Below, in pieces: positions 35,265 to 45,000 of a stretch of 64,000 nucleotides of DNA; position 1 is the first letter of the stretch; each line of letters starts with the position of its first letter. The notes beneath the pieces were generated by a model. The model was not told the origin of the DNA, ran no database searches, and saw nothing but the letters and a program-made list of their open reading frames with translations. This DNA comes from Chitinivibrionales bacterium (lineage in GTDB: Bacteria; Fibrobacterota; Chitinivibrionia; Chitinivibrionales; WJKA01): assembly GCA_014728215.1 (NCBI GenBank), contig WJLZ01000141.1, forward strand, positions 1 to 64,000, written 5' to 3'. Position numbers and translations under genes: made by a program.

Positions 35265-36827
35265 TCACACCAGCTCTTCAATACGGGCGTCTTTTTTCTG
35301 CCAGGGCAGTCCCGAGACTCCGAAAGCGAATATATGGGTAACGAGGATCCATCCGACACCGAGGATGATAATGCTCGAGATAGGATAGCCGCCGTAAGGT
35401 TCCACGAACTCCTGCATGAGACTATTGACTATTGCGATACCGAGAGCAATAGGGGTAATAAACCTGATACAGTACATCCAGAGGCGCAAAATAATATAGT
35501 TGAAAATTTTATGCCGGCGGCCACTGAGACCCAGTTGAGAAACGATATGGAGTTTTAGCTGATCGGTCCGGTAGATCCAGCCGATGATAAGGGATTCAAC
35601 AACACCGACGGTAATCAATCCGTAGTGATTGAGAAAATGATCGACAATGTCAAGCCAGTAAATACCGGTACGGGTGGCAAAGAGCATAGAGCCGCATGCT
35701 CCGACAACACAGGTTATGGTAATGACTTTTTTGCGGGGAAAATTGAACTTGTCGATTACTGCGGAAGTAAAGGCTTCGATAATTGAAATGGATGAAGAAA
35801 CTCCGGCAATGGCCAGGAGAAAGAAAAAGAGGACACCGAAGACATTTCCCAGAGGAAGCAGAGACATGGCTTTGGGATATGCAACAAAGGCGAGGCCGAT
35901 TCCGCTGGTGACCACCTCCTGGATGGTGGCATTCTGTTTGAGCGCCATATAGCCCAGAACGCTGAATACACCGAAACCGGCAAAAACTTCGTACAGACTG
36001 TTGGTAAATCCCACGATAAGACTGTTTTTAAAGACGTTTGCCTTTTTGGGCAGATAGGATGCATAGGCAATCATGATACCGAATCCCAGGGAGAGGGAAA
36101 AGAATATCTGGCCATAGGCAGCGATCCAGACCTCCTTATTGAGCACCTTTTTAAAATCCGGGGTAACATAATGCCGGATACCATCCCCGGCCCCTTCAAG
36201 AAACAGAGACCAGACAATAATGGTAACGGTGACAATGAACAGTACGGGCATCATAATTTTGACGGCCTTCTCGATCCCCTTTTCGATTCCCTTGAATGTA
36301 ATGAACCAGTTGACAATCCAGACAAAGAGCACGGCGCCTACAATGGGCAACCGAAATGACAGTGCGCCTTTCCAGAGGCCTTCAGTGCCGACATCGGAAG
36401 CTTTTAAAAAGGTATTGAAGAAAAAGGCATTGGGATCATCCCCCCACACCCGTCCAAAGGAGAAGAAAAGAAAATTAATACACCAACCGATCACGACGAT
36501 ATAGTACATGACAATACCGAACATGACAAAGGTTACGGCCCACCACCCGAGCCATTCCCACCGTTCATCGATGATACGGAATGCTTTGGGAGCCGAGGCC
36601 TTCTTTTTATGCCCTAGGGCAAATTCGAGCATGAGGATCGGGATTCCTGCGGTGATGAGTGCGACAAAATAGGGAATCAGGAATGCCCCCCCGCCGTTTT
36701 CGTAGACCACATAGGGAAAACGCCAAATATTTCCTAACCCTACTGCAGAGCCGATTGCTGCAAAGAGGAACCCAATTCCTGTTTGCCATTGCGGCCTGTC
36801 TCCACCGAAAAGATCTTCCTGAGCCAT
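35265..36827 (-). CDS. Sodium-dependent transporter of the NSS family
   Basis: Neurotransmitter:sodium symporter family (LeuT, TyrT, MhsT relatives), importing amino acids or similar solutes with Na+. The protein has 520 residues and about 12 membrane helices. The helix-1 signature is intact: FLFAAIGSAVGLGNIWRFPY followed by NGGGAFLIPYF. IMLEFALGH-like and GVSSSISIIEAFTSAVIDKF stretches (helix 8 Na+ site serines) fit too. The substrate cannot be told. It lies 145 bp after the REC-HDOD gene on the same strand, with unusual inverted repeats in the gap. Confidence 0.93.
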   Translation of the reverse strand: MAQEDLFGGDRPQWQTGIGFLFAAIGSAVGLGNIWRFPYVVYENGGGAFLIPYFVALITAGIPILMLEFALGHKKKASAPKAFRIIDERWEWLGWWAVTFVMFGIVMYYIVVIGWCINFLFFSFGRVWGDDPNAFFFNTFLKASDVGTEGLWKGALSFRLPIVGAVLFVWIVNWFITFKGIEKGIEKAVKIMMPVLFIVTVTIIVWSLFLEGAGDGIRHYVTPDFKKVLNKEVWIAAYGQIFFSLSLGFGIMIAYASYLPKKANVFKNSLIVGFTNSLYEVFAGFGVFSVLGYMALKQNATIQEVVTSGIGLAFVAYPKAMSLLPLGNVFGVLFFFLLAIAGVSSSISIIEAFTSAVIDKFNFPRKKVITITCVVGACGSMLFATRTGIYWLDIVDHFLNHYGLITVGVVESLIIGWIYRTDQLKLHIVSQLGLSGRRHKIFNYIILRLWMYCIRFITPIALGIAIVNSLMQEFVEPYGGYPISSIIILGVGWILVTHIFAFGVSGLPWQKKDARIEELV

Positions 36828-36860
36828 GAAACCTCCAGGGTTAAATTCGAAATCCGATCT

Positions 36861-36932
36861 CGCTGCAGCGGGACGAAATCCTGCACTTGCTGCGGTTTGA
36901 GATTTTAAGAAAATAATAAGTGCAAAACCGCA
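36861..36932 (-). repeat. Interlocked inverted repeats upstream of the NSS transporter
   Basis: TGCACTT (36882-36888) matches AAGTGCA (36918-36924), and TGCGGTTT (36891-36898) matches AAACCGCA (36925-36932). The pairs cross each other, so only one helix can form at a time. CGCTGCAGCG at 36861-36870 is a further palindrome. A switch-like leader on the NSS transcript is possible. The sequence matches no riboswitch I know. Confidence 0.4.
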
Positions 36933-36972
36933 CGGAGGATAAGAATCGGGGGGGGTTGTGGTGTATGAGGGG

Positions 36973-38832
36973 CTATTTCAAATCATGGGACTCGATTTCA
37001 ACGGTTTCGGGAGTGACGATTTTTTCCAGGTGATGGTCGATGGTATGAAGGAGCAAACGGAAATCGAGGTGTTTGCGGTTCAAAAAAAAGATATCGCTTC
37101 CCTTGAAACTTCTGGTCATTTCGAGGGCAGGAAGCGAATCGATACAGAATATTTTTAATACGTCGGGCTTTGTCTTCTCCTTTTCCTTAACCTCTTCCTC
37201 GTTAAATTCAATATCAAGGGGCACTCCTTTTTCGGACATGAATATCACCACTTTGGCCTTTTGCTGAAGATCGGCCATGTATCGGCTGGTGGTTTTTACC
37301 GTATAGCCGGTGTTTTTAAGCGCAAGTATCAGAGGATGAAAGGCAATATCCTTATTGAGAACAACAATAATTTCTTCCTTTTTTGCCGTATGCTCTGCTT
37401 TAGCGAGAAAAAGGTTTTTCATGGAAAGGTTGAGGAATCTGCAGAGGAGATCAAGATTGCGAATTACCCCTGCAAAGAACCGGTGATCCGGTCCATGGGG
37501 AATATTAAGGTCTCTAAGCATCTCCTCAGGTATCTCATCGATAAATTCATCACAGCTGTGACCGAAATTCATGGCTTTGGCGATAATATTGGCAACAAAA
37601 ACCGATTCCTGGATAATTTTATCATACATTGGTGTCGCTGCAAGGATTCTTTTTGAATTATGATGATTGAGCAGGGTCATTCCGATGGGATCGGGAAAAT
37701 TCCATTTGTTGGCGAGAAAATGGCCGAGTATAGCATGGGTAAAGCCAAGAAGCCGTTCTTCGGTTTCATGGAACGAAGTAACATTATTGGCGGTCTCTTC
37801 CAGAAGGCGGGAGAAAATGGTGTGAAAATTGATGTCCAGGGGGATTTTTCCCAGATCATGGACAAGACCTGCGATAAAGGCCAGTTCGGGACGAGGGTGC
37901 TTGATATCGGCACACAACTTCTCGGCGATCAGTGCGGTACAGAGCGAATGGAACCAGAACTCCTGCCTGCTGAAACCGTACCTTTTATGTACATCGGGAG
38001 TCAGATCTATCAGGGCAAGACAGGCGAGAAGGTTGCGTGTTTCTCTGAATCCGAGCCGGACAACGGCATCGGCAATTTCGCTGATCGGTTTCCCCTGCCG
38101 CCGGGCATAATGGACCGAATTGGCAACCCTGAGTATCGCAGCTGATGCTCCCGCATCGGTAGAGATACATTTCCCCAGCCCATTGCAGCAACTGCCGTCG
38201 GATTCAATGATATCAAGTGCCTTGATCACCGTAAAGGGAAAGACCCACTGCTTGCTGAGAGTCCGCTCTATTTCACCAAGTTTTTGTTCCTTTGATATAT
38301 GTTTGTCGAGTAATTTCTCGGCGATTGCTTTCCGCAACGATTCATCGACATTCCGCATCCCCTCTTCTTGCTGCTGTGTCGTTTGTCCGCTGTGGGAAAC
38401 CATCTGGGAAATCTTTTTCCGAATATCTTTAAAATGAAAGGGATACTCGATAATCCCGGTTGATTTGTAGAGCGCTTCGGCATGCCCCTCCTTACTGTCG
38501 AGAAGAATGTTTTCCAGTTTTGTCCGGAGATTCTGTGGTGTGATGAGCAGAATGGGCGTGTTTTTTGTACGTACCGATTTTTTCAACCGTGGAATGAGAA
38601 GAATATCTCGAGTATGGTCGGGGGTAACATCGATAATAACCAGGTCTGGAAGAAATTGATACGCCTTTATGGTTGCCAGGTAGGAGACATCAGCTTGGAT
38701 CACCTGATAATTGCATTGCATAAGACCAACGGTAAGAATATCCCGAATACGCTCTCTGGGCGAATAGAGCAGAATCAGGGGATCTGTTTTGGTCCCGCCG
38801 GTGATTTTTGTTTCGGTCACTGAAGGATTCAC
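36973..38832 (-). CDS. Receiver-HDOD signalling protein
   Basis: The 619-residue protein opens with a receiver-like domain (about 18-150; LVIIDVTPD with the acceptor-type Asp, and LLITPQN), then a linker. An HDOD domain (about 205-420) follows with FTVIKALDIIESDGSC, AAILRVANSVHYARRQGKPI (split for length) and an intact HD dyad in GLVHDLGK. The last 150 residues (IIVVLNKDIAFHPLILALK, AKVVIFMSEK, then IFCIDSLP) look like a second receiver fold without an obvious acceptor Asp. No membrane segment. It resembles the HDOD protein at 20.4 kb but with input domains. HDOD output partners are unknown. Confidence 0.86.
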   Translation of the reverse strand: MNPSVTETKITGGTKTDPLILLYSPRERIRDILTVGLMQCNYQVIQADVSYLATIKAYQFLPDLVIIDVTPDHTRDILLIPRLKKSVRTKNTPILLITPQNLRTKLENILLDSKEGHAEALYKSTGIIEYPFHFKDIRKKISQMVSHSGQTTQQQEEGMRNVDESLRKAIAEKLLDKHISKEQKLGEIERTLSKQWVFPFTVIKALDIIESDGSCCNGLGKCISTDAGASAAILRVANSVHYARRQGKPISEIADAVVRLGFRETRNLLACLALIDLTPDVHKRYGFSRQEFWFHSLCTALIAEKLCADIKHPRPELAFIAGLVHDLGKIPLDINFHTIFSRLLEETANNVTSFHETEERLLGFTHAILGHFLANKWNFPDPIGMTLLNHHNSKRILAATPMYDKIIQESVFVANIIAKAMNFGHSCDEFIDEIPEEMLRDLNIPHGPDHRFFAGVIRNLDLLCRFLNLSMKNLFLAKAEHTAKKEEIIVVLNKDIAFHPLILALKNTGYTVKTTSRYMADLQQKAKVVIFMSEKGVPLDIEFNEEEVKEKEKTKPDVLKIFCIDSLPALEMTRSFKGSDIFFLNRKHLDFRLLLHTIDHHLEKIVTPETVEIESHDLK

Positions 38833-38893
38833 CTGTTAAGTCCTTGAAATTATTTCGGTTGGAAAAAGGGTTGTTTTTGCGCTCACCAGTTAC

Positions 38894-38922
38894 TTGAAAT
38901 ATACCCTGGTGGGTGGTATAAT
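38894..38922 (+). promoter_or_regulatory. Sigma-70-type promoter P1 of the giant secreted protein
   Basis: TTGAAA (38894-38899), a 17-bp spacer and a perfect TATAAT (38917-38922). Transcription would begin near 38929, giving a leader of about 150 bases. A second promoter (P2) lies downstream. Confidence 0.6.
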
Positions 38923-38989
38923 ATTGATTGCCTTAATTGTAACTAATAGTATCATATTAATGACAGAGATTCCAGCAAAAATCATTTCC

Positions 38990-39005
38990 TGTGACTTAAA
39001 TCACA
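38990..39005 (+). promoter_or_regulatory. Perfect CRP/FNR-superfamily operator
   Basis: TGTGACTTAAATCACA is an exact TGTGA-N6-TCACA palindrome, the best possible match to the core CRP consensus. The flanking C and G extend the symmetry to 18 bp. Its centre (38997.5) is 41.5 bp upstream of the start expected from the P2 TATAAT box, which is the defining position of class II CRP-activated promoters. Confidence 0.7.
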
Positions 39006-39026
39006 GCACAACTCACCGGATCGGGA

Positions 39027-39032
39027 TATAAT
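39027..39032 (+). promoter_or_regulatory. -10 element of promoter P2 of the giant gene
   Basis: TATAAT at 39027-39032, separated from the CRP-type operator by 21 bp, with no good -35 hexamer of its own, as expected for activator-dependent promoters. Start expected near 39039, about 40 bp before the ATG. A small GAGAGG/CCTCTT hairpin follows in the leader. Confidence 0.6.
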
Positions 39033-39077
39033 TGAGAGGATGTATTAACACCTCTTTCATTTTCAGGAGAACAAATA

Positions 39078-42000
39078 ATGGCTGACCAGAAAAACAGCGG
39101 ATACACCAGGCTCCTTATTGCAGCATTCTTTCTTGCAGGAGCACTTTCGACCTTTGCGCAGGATTCAACCTATACCATTACCGACTCGTGCAACAAAGCC
39201 TATGCACGCGTGGCGGTAAAAGATTCGACCGGTGCTCCTGAGAGTGAAATACAAGCCGTGGTCTTTGTACGCCGGGAATCGGGGAGGAAAATCGAAGCAT
39301 TCAGGGAAAGCGAAAATATCTTTTCGATCCCGGAGCTTCCTTGCGGCACCTACGACATTTATTTGCCGGCATCTAAATATCCCGCGCAATTTTACAATCC
39401 CGCACAAAACACATCCCAACCGGAATACGGCGTCTGGATCGGCGATACGGATACTCTTTATCTTGATATTTACATGACCATGGCAATCTCTTTTGACGGC
39501 AGTATTTCGGGATATATCCAGGACAGCACCATGCTGCCTGCATCGGGCACGGCAGTTGAACTCTATTCGCCTTCAGATCTAACCGCCCCGCAGTTTACGT
39601 CAACGACCGATTCCTTGGGATGGTTTACTTTTGCCCGGCTTCCGGAGCCATCCTATTACCTGAAAATACCGGCAACAGGCGGCTATCCCGACCAATGGTT
39701 CACCCACAACGGCAATACCGGTTCGCCATCATCGACTATATCATCATCCACCTATGGGGAAATCTATGTAGAACTCGCACCGAACCCGCCAATGGCAACA
39801 TCGGTAATCTACTTTGTCATGCGTGATGAAAACGGATCACCCTATTATGGTACCGAACATATCGAATTGCACAACAATTTCAAGGGAATTTATTACGGTA
39901 CCGAAAAACTTTACAACAAAGATACACTCGAAGCCCGTAACCTTCTTCCTGGTAACTATGAAGTGGCAATCTATTCTTCCTATCCGACTCAGTTCTGGCA
40001 TGCAAATGCTAACACATCCCGCCCCGATACTTCTTTGCCGGTGGCTGAGAGTGATACTATGGTTATTCCCGTTACCATGAATCCCAATCCTCAACATATG
40101 GTCACCATTATGGGTTCCCTGTTCGACAGTCTGTCGGGCCCGGCCTCTTCAATGACCCTGAGTCTCTGCGATGTTAAAGATCCGAGCCGGACAATCTACA
40201 CGGCGTTAAGTGATCGGGAGGGAAATTATGTATTTCCTGATATCAACGAAACAGAATACTACCTGAAAATTGAAGGCGCCGGGTATCCCACCCAGTGGTG
40301 GTGCCAAAATTATTCATCTCCATCAACCGCTCCCTTTTGTCCATTCTGGGTGCACGACAGCATGCATAATTATATTTATCTAACCCAGGCCCCGGTTGCG
40401 GCGAATGGATATCTGAGCTGTGTTCTTACCGATGAAAAGGGTATCGCGGTCTCAAATGTCAATAACATTCAACTGAGGTCCACCGATAATTCGGGCCTGT
40501 ATAAGGACGGCGCCTCTGTTTCGGAGGGAAAATATGAATTCGCCAACCTCCCCCAGGGTGAATATCAGATAGAAATCTGCGCCGACTATTATCCCTGCCA
40601 GTATTATGATCCAAAGGGCAACACCTCGGAACCCGACTATTTTTTCAATCTTTCGGGAACCGATTCGATGACACTTGAAATCGTTATAACTCCGGCCCCG
40701 ATTTTCAAAGGGGCTATCAAAGGACATCTGGAATCGGATCCAAATGATGGATCCATTATCAGCGGGGCGACAATTTCACTCTATTCCCCTGCCGATACAA
40801 CACAACCAGCCTTCACTTCTTCTACCGATTCTACAGGAAGATTTGTATTTGACAACTTACCTGAGCGTGAATATTTTATCAAAGTATCCCCTTACGGGCA
40901 GTATCCCGAACAATGGCTGGGCTATAATAATTCCAGTACCCAAGAGGCTGTTACTCCTGTATACGCAGATCCTTACACGGATTCATGGTACACGCTTTCC
41001 CTGAATCCATCGGTGGGCCCCATGCTCACGGTGACGGTTAAGGATTCTGCGGGAGAACAATTGTATGCTCATGATGTTTTTCTCTATGAGGAGGGAACCG
41101 GCCAGACTTATCATGGTATGCAATCGTATAGTAAATCTACCGGCGAAAGCAACATGACATTCTTTTTTGAGGATATTCCTCAAGGCACCTACGCCTTGCA
41201 TGTGGCGTCCGACCGGTATCCTCCTCAATTTTACAACCCATCGGGCAACACTCCTGAACCAAGTTACGTTTTCCCCGTGAGTCCGGACTCCGCTGTGGTT
41301 ATCGAAATGTATTTGACCTACGATAAAACGCAGCCGATAGCCCCTTCTTACGGTGGTGCAATCAGCGGCATGGTAACTGATAAATCGACCGGCACAGGTA
41401 TTCCTTATGCGTATGTGGGCGTTGTTTACGGTGAAAAGGATATGGATTTCAATCCGAGCGAGTATGGGGCGATGTTTTCGGCAAAAACCGACAGCACCGG
41501 ATCGTACACGATCGGGGGAATTGAGGCCGGCTCTTATTTTGTCTATGCCCTTACTCCTGGGAAAAATTATGTGCCCCAGTTTTATCAGGCTGTTGATAAT
41601 TCCCGCAATGCACGGATTCTCACTATTGTCGACTCCAATAAAATCGAGAACATAGATTTCATTCTGCGGCAGGGCGCTATTCTGGCCGGTCGTGTTTCGA
41701 TGAAAGACGGGACACCGGCTGCTGAAGCAGGAGTCAGTCTGCACGGTCATGATATCAATATCTGGCGCAATACCGTTACCGATTCGCAGGGACGATATGT
41801 CTTCAGAGGACTGCTTTCAGGCACCTATTCACTCAATGCTCGGGGCAATGGCTATTTCCCGTCAACCGATACCATTTTTCCCGAGTATACACTCACCGAA
41901 GGCGACAGTATCGAAGCAGGCGGTCTCATGGTGGAAGCAGGTGGAATTCTTAGGGGTATGGTGACTATGCAGACGACCTCAAACGATCCTTCAGGGTACG

Positions 42001-45000
42001 GCATGCCTTTCCGCATTTACCTTTACCCGGATTCATCACAGGACGATGGAAAGATGCTATGGCCCCGCGAAATGCTTCATGCCCGCACGGAATCCGGCGG
42101 CTATTATAATGCCGATATGACCCGTCCGGGTGACTGGCGTATGGTTTTTGTTCCCTATCAATCGCATACAATCACCGAAACGACCACTACCTCGAACACA
42201 AATTTTATCCAAGGCAACGGATGGTCCCTCGCACAGACTGCGACCGGCCTATCGCAATCGCCGCTGTTTACCGTATCTTCACGGGACACCACAATGATAA
42301 ATGTTGCATTTCGAAAGGGATATTCGGTTTTCGGCTCTGTTTCTACCGAAGATGGCGCTTATGTGAGCACCCGCGATTTAAATCAGCAGATCGGTTTTCA
42401 CTGCAATGTTTTTGTCAAGGAAAACGATTCGTATTATCTGATTTCCGAGGGGCACATGCGGTCCGACGGCAAGTTTGAAATTCCGGGCCTTATCGACGGC
42501 AAAGATTATTATATCAGCGCGGGGGCGGACGGTTATCCACATCAGTTCTGGTCTCCCACCGGCGCCAACAACACCGAGCCAAAGGAGCCATACCACTTTT
42601 CGACTACCAGTTTCATTCCCCTGAAAATCGTACTCGAATCCAATCCCGAAGGGTATTATCCTCACCACTACGAGCCGGTATCAATCCACTCCTTTGTTGA
42701 TTCGCTGAATCAGTTCTGGGTTGAGATGCAAATCGACCGGAGTCTCGACCTGGATTCGCTCACCCTTTTCAGCACCGATGAATCGGGCGTGGTTTCAAAA
42801 GTATACTCAACGGTTCTCGACAGCTCACGCTCTAAATTCAAATGGCGGGAGACACGCAACAGTTATTCGGTCCAGTACCGGTATATTGCACTGGCATACG
42901 GACCGGAAGCGTCATACAGGTCTTCGATTTTATACTATGATCTGCAAAACAGCCGGACAGTGCCCGACGATTCATTGTGGCTCGATGTATCAGGCCGCCC
43001 GTTTGGTATCCAAATAACCTGGGGCGCCGGAAAATCCTATGAACCTCTTGAGACGGATACTATCCTCATTTACCGGCGCCCCGCAGGCGCCACCAACTGG
43101 AACGAACTCCATCGCCGGGTAGCCTGGGACCAGTGGCTTGATGATCACGAGTGGGATGACCGCAATGATTCGGGCGTAACCTATCAGTATAAGGCGGGAC
43201 TCCTTTACAAGGGTACAATTGCCAGATGGTCGCCGGTTATTTCTTTTACCATAAGCGACCAGTTTATAGACCAACTTGCCCGGGGTGAGGAGCTTTTGGT
43301 GGGTCCGAACAGGCGCTACACCACAATTCAGGAAGCGATCAATGCAGCTGAAGATTATGACCGGATTATCGTAGAACAGGGTGAATACATCGAAAACCTC
43401 TCTATCGGTACCAAAAAGATCGAACTCAACGGCATGTGGAACGACAACAAGCCACCCATAATCAATGGAAACGGCGGCACCGGCATTTCAATCGACTTTA
43501 CCGCCGGTTCGGGGCAAGACTGGTATGAACGGTGTCGAATCTTCGGATTCAAATTCAAAAACTGTGCAGTTGCTGTCAAGACAGGAAGCGAAGTTGAGAT
43601 CTCTCAATGTTTGTTTGCAGGCGGTTCAGGTGTTGTTGTCGATATCGACAGTGCGGCTATGACGGCGGCAGTAAAAAGCGACCCCTTTGCTCCTGCTGAG
43701 ATCCATGCCAACCTGTGGGCCTGTACTTTCATCGGGAAATCCACCACCGACAAGGCGATTACCCTTACGGCGAAAGGTCCGGCGGTTTCGAATGATTCAC
43801 TCCCTTCCGATCAATTCATGGGGCCGATTTCGACTGTCCCGCCCATGATCATGCGGTCCAATGCCCATATCGGCAATTCCATTTTCAGCGGCTATGGACC
43901 ATCAACACCTTTTCAACTGCACCAGGCAACATTCCTTCATATGCATAATGCCGATTTCTGGCCTTCGAACAGTAAGCTGGCTGTTGAAAATATCGAACTC
44001 TCGGGCACGATTGTTTCTGTAGATCCACAATTTATTGATACGACCTTTTATCTGCTCTCCGCAACATCACCACTCAAGAGCAGCGCGTCCAATGGAGAAC
44101 CGATGGGTTATGATTCATGGCATCATGAAGGACCGCCTGCCTATTATAACGATGCTCCGGGACCTGTTGAAAATTTCACGGCCGGTATGGCAAGTCTCGA
44201 TGCAGTAGCACTTACCTGGTCCCCGCCGGCAGGATCGACCTCGATTGCATTCTATGCAGTATACCGGGTGGACGGCAATCCCGATCTCTGGTATGTTAGA
44301 AATGATTCGGAATGGGACATGAAACAGGGGATGGATCAGGAACCCGACCCGATCGGGACAACAACCAAAACATCGTTTATTGACTCTACGGTAACGCCGG
44401 GCGCCAAATATATCTATGCGGTTGCGGCTATCGATGCGGATTCGAACCACGGCGAGATCCGTCTCCCCTATCCGCCTCCCCTGGAGAATTATATCGTGGA
44501 AGTTGGTTATGGCGCCTGTAGTAAAATTCAATCGATACCCCTGAAAGGCAAGCAGTGGCACATGATCGGCCCTTGGGGACTGGGTTCAATTACTCCGCCG
44601 GTATCGGAGAATCGGCATATTTACCGGTGGGACGACACTAAAACTCCGGATAAGCTTTACGATCAGTATATTTCATCATCCACAATGAAAAGCGGCAAAG
44701 GTTACTGGTTTTTCAGCGAGACCGATACGACGCTCAATATTACCAAAGCGTTTTACGACAGTCTGGCGCAGCAACGTGGCGGCGTTCAGATCGAGTTGAA
44801 ACATGGAGAAAGCGGCTGGAACCAGATCAGTTCACCCTATCCCTTTCCTGTGGCTCCCGACTGGCTTCAATCGTTCCAGCCCAATGCCTGGGTCGGCGGG
44901 ACTGAAGGATACACCGGTGATGTGCGGTATCTCAAGCCCTGGCAGGCGGTGTGGGTCTATACTCCCCGTGACACGGTGCTGACTATCGAGGGAAAAGCAT

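Noticed and set aside
36882-36932. H-type RNA pseudoknot
   Set aside because: The arms cross but the spacing between the second pair of arms is zero and between the first pair two bases, so both helices cannot form together. Reported as alternative inverted repeats instead.
38930-39077. Riboswitch (for example c-di-GMP type) in the giant gene leader
   Set aside because: Only short hairpins are present and no conserved riboswitch core was recognised. The main symmetrical element is better explained as a CRP-type site.
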